From Bacteroidales bacterium UBA3742 (GTDB lineage Bacteria > Bacteroidota > Bacteroidia > Bacteroidales > Paludibacteraceae), in the NCBI GenBank assembly GCA_002371785.1, contig DFGU01000060.1, positions 1 through 5,044 on the forward strand: a stretch of 5,044 bases of DNA, read 5' to 3'. Positions 3,870-5,044 of this stretch are shown piece after piece (the first letter of the stretch is position 1; the number at the start of each line of letters is the position of its first letter). Both the position numbers and the translations under genes were made by a program. Below the pieces are notes generated by a model. That model did not search any database. It was not told the DNA's origin and worked only from the letters and a program-made list of their open reading frames with translations.

Positions 3870-5044
3870 ATCGGAGCTTTGCGTCACCACGGACAGCCGC
3901 CGGGTCACTCCCGGCTGCGTCTTTGTGGGACTCAAGGGTGAGCGCTTCGACGGCAACCTCTTTGTGCCGCAGGCTCTGGAGATGGGGGCAGCATATGCTA
4001 TCACGGATGCCGACCAGCCGATGACCTGCTCCCAGCGTCAGGACTATGCCGACCGTATTATCCGCGTGGATAACTCGCTCGTGGCCCTGCAAGACCTGGC
4101 CCGCGCATGGCGTCGTGAACTGGGGTTGCCTATCCTGGGCATTACCGGTACGAACGGAAAGACGACCACCAAGGAACTATGTGCGGCTGTGCTCTCGCGT
4201 AAGTACCGATTGCACTATACCCAGGGCAACCTTAACAACCAGATCGGCGTACCCCTCACCTTATTACAAATAACGCGCGCGCACGAGATGGCGATCGTCG
4301 AGATGGGTGCCTCCCATCCGGGCGATATACGCGAACTGGTGGAGATTGCCGAACCCAACTACGGCCTCATCACCAACGTGGGGCGTGCCCATTTGCAGGG
4401 ATTCGGTTCGTTCGAGGGCGTTCAGCGCACAAAGGCCGAACTCTATGAGTGGATCATCGCTCACAAGGGTATCGTCTTCCGCAATGCGGACAACCCGTAT
4501 TTGGAGCAGATGTATCTTTCAGCGAAGCGGTCTTTTAGCGAAGCGGTCTTTCAGCAGAGCGATCTTTCAGGCGAAGCCGGTCTGCTCTATCACACGGGTG
4601 TGATGCCCGAGGGTACGCACCTCGTAGGTGGCTACAATGCCGAGAATGTGTCGGCTGCGATCTGCGTGGGACAGTATTTCGGCGTGAGCGAGACGGAGGC
4701 TTTGGACGCTATCCGTGCCTACGTGCCGAGCAACAACCGTTCGCAACTGATGGAGACCGAACGCAATACGGTGGTGGTAGATGCCTATAATGCCAACCCC
4801 ACGTCCATGCAGGCAGCGATAGAGGCATTTTGTCTTTCAGCGAAGCGGTCTTTTAGTGAAACGGTCTCACAGCGAAGCGGTCTTTCAGGCGAAGCCGGTC
4901 ATGAAACAGCGTGCTGTTTCATTTTGGGCGCCATGCGCGAGTTGGGCGAGTACAGCCATACGGAGCATCAGAATATTGTCAACATGCTGCTGGAGCGCAA
5001 GGCCGACAAGGTGCTGCTCGTGGGCGAGGAGTACCGCGAGACGA
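3841..5044 (+). CDS. murF: UDP-MurNAc-tripeptide--D-Ala-D-Ala ligase (MurF), 3' partial
   Basis: MurF is the cytosolic ATP-dependent ligase that adds D-Ala-D-Ala to UDP-MurNAc-tripeptide, the last soluble step of the peptidoglycan precursor. The frame is open for 401 codons and leaves the window without a stop. Visible motifs: TTDSRRVTPGCVFVGLKGERFDG (residues 16-38, UDP-substrate domain), the P-loop ITGTNGKTTTKE (101-112, Lys107), NLNNQIGVPLTLL, EMGASHPGDI, ITNVGRAHLQGFGSFEG, LVGGYNAEN (261-269), NNRSQL, DAYNANPTSM, and ILGAMRELGEYS. ATG 3841 is the only ATG between an in-frame TAG at 3820-3822 and the first domain, and follows a purine-rich GATAAGAAGAAGAACT. It overlaps the transporter by 29 bases. 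Residues 226-247 and 332-353 are near-identical repeat-encoded segments, in positions where I expect variable loops. The central domain seems shortened at the first. ILGAMREL has Ala where Asp is usual (ILGDM). Confidence 0.96.
   Translation, partial: MDWSFLTRNKSELCVTTDSRRVTPGCVFVGLKGERFDGNLFVPQALEMGAAYAITDADQPMTCSQRQDYADRIIRVDNSLVALQDLARAWRRELGLPILGITGTNGKTTTKELCAAVLSRKYRLHYTQGNLNNQIGVPLTLLQITRAHEMAIVEMGASHPGDIRELVEIAEPNYGLITNVGRAHLQGFGSFEGVQRTKAELYEWIIAHKGIVFRNADNPYLEQMYLSAKRSFSEAVFQQSDLSGEAGLLYHTGVMPEGTHLVGGYNAENVSAAICVGQYFGVSETEALDAIRAYVPSNNRSQLMETERNTVVVDAYNANPTSMQAAIEAFCLSAKRSFSETVSQRSGLSGEAGHETACCFILGAMRELGEYSHTEHQNIVNMLLERKADKVLLVGEEYRET
4515..4582 (+). repeat. In-frame 16-base tandem repeat block, copy A, inside murF
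   Basis: The block has four units: TCTTTCAGCGAAGCGG, TCTTTTAGCGAAGCGG, TCTTTCAGCAGAGCGA and the 18-base variant TCTTTCAGGCGAAGCCGG, followed by TC. In the murF frame it encodes residues 226-247, starting LSAKRSFSEAV and ending LSGEAG. The three 16-base units are each read in a different frame and none has a stop. By hand alignment it is identical to copy B (4833-4900) at 61 of 68 positions and has exactly the same length. Confidence 0.9.
4589..4604. repeat. Perfect palindrome just after repeat block A
   Basis: ATCACAC and GTGTGAT are perfect 7-base inverted arms around a central GG. It lies 6 bases after block A, inside murF codons. Block B is also followed by a perfect palindrome, of different sequence. 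A 7-base arm alone could arise by chance. Confidence 0.55.
4833..4900 (+). repeat. In-frame 16-base tandem repeat block, copy B, inside murF
   Basis: The units are TCTTTCAGCGAAGCGG, TCTTTTAGTGAAACGG, TCTCACAGCGAAGCGG and TCTTTCAGGCGAAGCCGG, followed by TC. It encodes MurF residues 332-353 (LSAKRSFSETV, then SQRSG and LSGEAG), placed between the conserved NPTSMQAAIEAF and ILGAMRELGEYS. Against copy A there are 7 base changes, all in units 2 and 3: one codon changes silently and four change the residue. The first 24 and last 20 bases are identical in the two copies. The reading phase is the same, as the copies start 318 bases apart. Confidence 0.9.
4901..4922. repeat. Perfect 10-base-arm palindrome directly after repeat block B
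   Basis: ATGAAACAGC and GCTGTTTCAT are exact inverted arms around GT, abutting block B with no gap. As RNA it would form a 9-bp hairpin with a CGTG loop. It encodes MurF residues HETACCF plus the first bases of the ILG motif. Only a TTTT run follows, too little to call a terminator within an essential gene. Confidence 0.7.

Noticed and set aside
4515..4900. CRISPR-like array in murF
   Set aside because: The units are directly adjacent without unique spacers, are only 16-18 bases long, and form part of an open murF reading frame.
4515..4900. murF as a pseudogene broken by repeats
   Set aside because: The frame stays open through both blocks and conserved motifs resume immediately after each one, so the gene looks intact up to the window edge.

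Overview
The window reads as chromosomal DNA from a member of the Bacteroidales (Bacteroidota), possibly Prevotellaceae-like. The clues are a BamA barrel followed by two tandem OmpH/Skp-type periplasmic chaperones, A-rich leaders without a clear Shine-Dalgarno sequence, and the general look of the MurF and transporter proteins. The genus assignment is inference only.

All genes lie on the + strand, closely packed. In order they are: the C-terminal barrel of bamA (cut by the left edge), a first OmpH/Skp-like chaperone, a 95-base spacer with a hairpin, a second OmpH/Skp-like chaperone, a 40-residue basic small protein whose 3' end is a strong stem-loop, a 12-helix major facilitator transporter, and murF, which overlaps the transporter by 29 bases and runs off the right edge. 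No intrinsic terminator with a proper T tract separates any of them, so one operon or a few coupled units is plausible. No gap without a gene exceeds 95 bases.

The functional theme is envelope building. BamA inserts outer-membrane proteins, the two Skp-like proteins probably carry unfolded outer-membrane proteins across the periplasm, and MurF completes the UDP-MurNAc-pentapeptide precursor. The transporter resembles the MFSD1-like MFS group, as I recall it, but its substrate cannot be read from sequence.

The most unusual signal is a small repeat family. Two 68-base blocks, 61/68 identical by hand alignment, sit in the same reading frame 318 bases apart inside murF. Each block is three 16-base units plus one 18-base variant. 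Because 16 is not a multiple of 3, the three units are read in three successive frames, all open, and the frame is restored after three units. Each block is followed closely by a perfect but unrelated palindrome. A single unit matching 18/19 bases lies in the opposite orientation between bamA and the first chaperone gene, so the sequence is dispersed. This resembles, in principle, the protein-coding palindromic elements of Rickettsia, but the sequence is not one I can name.
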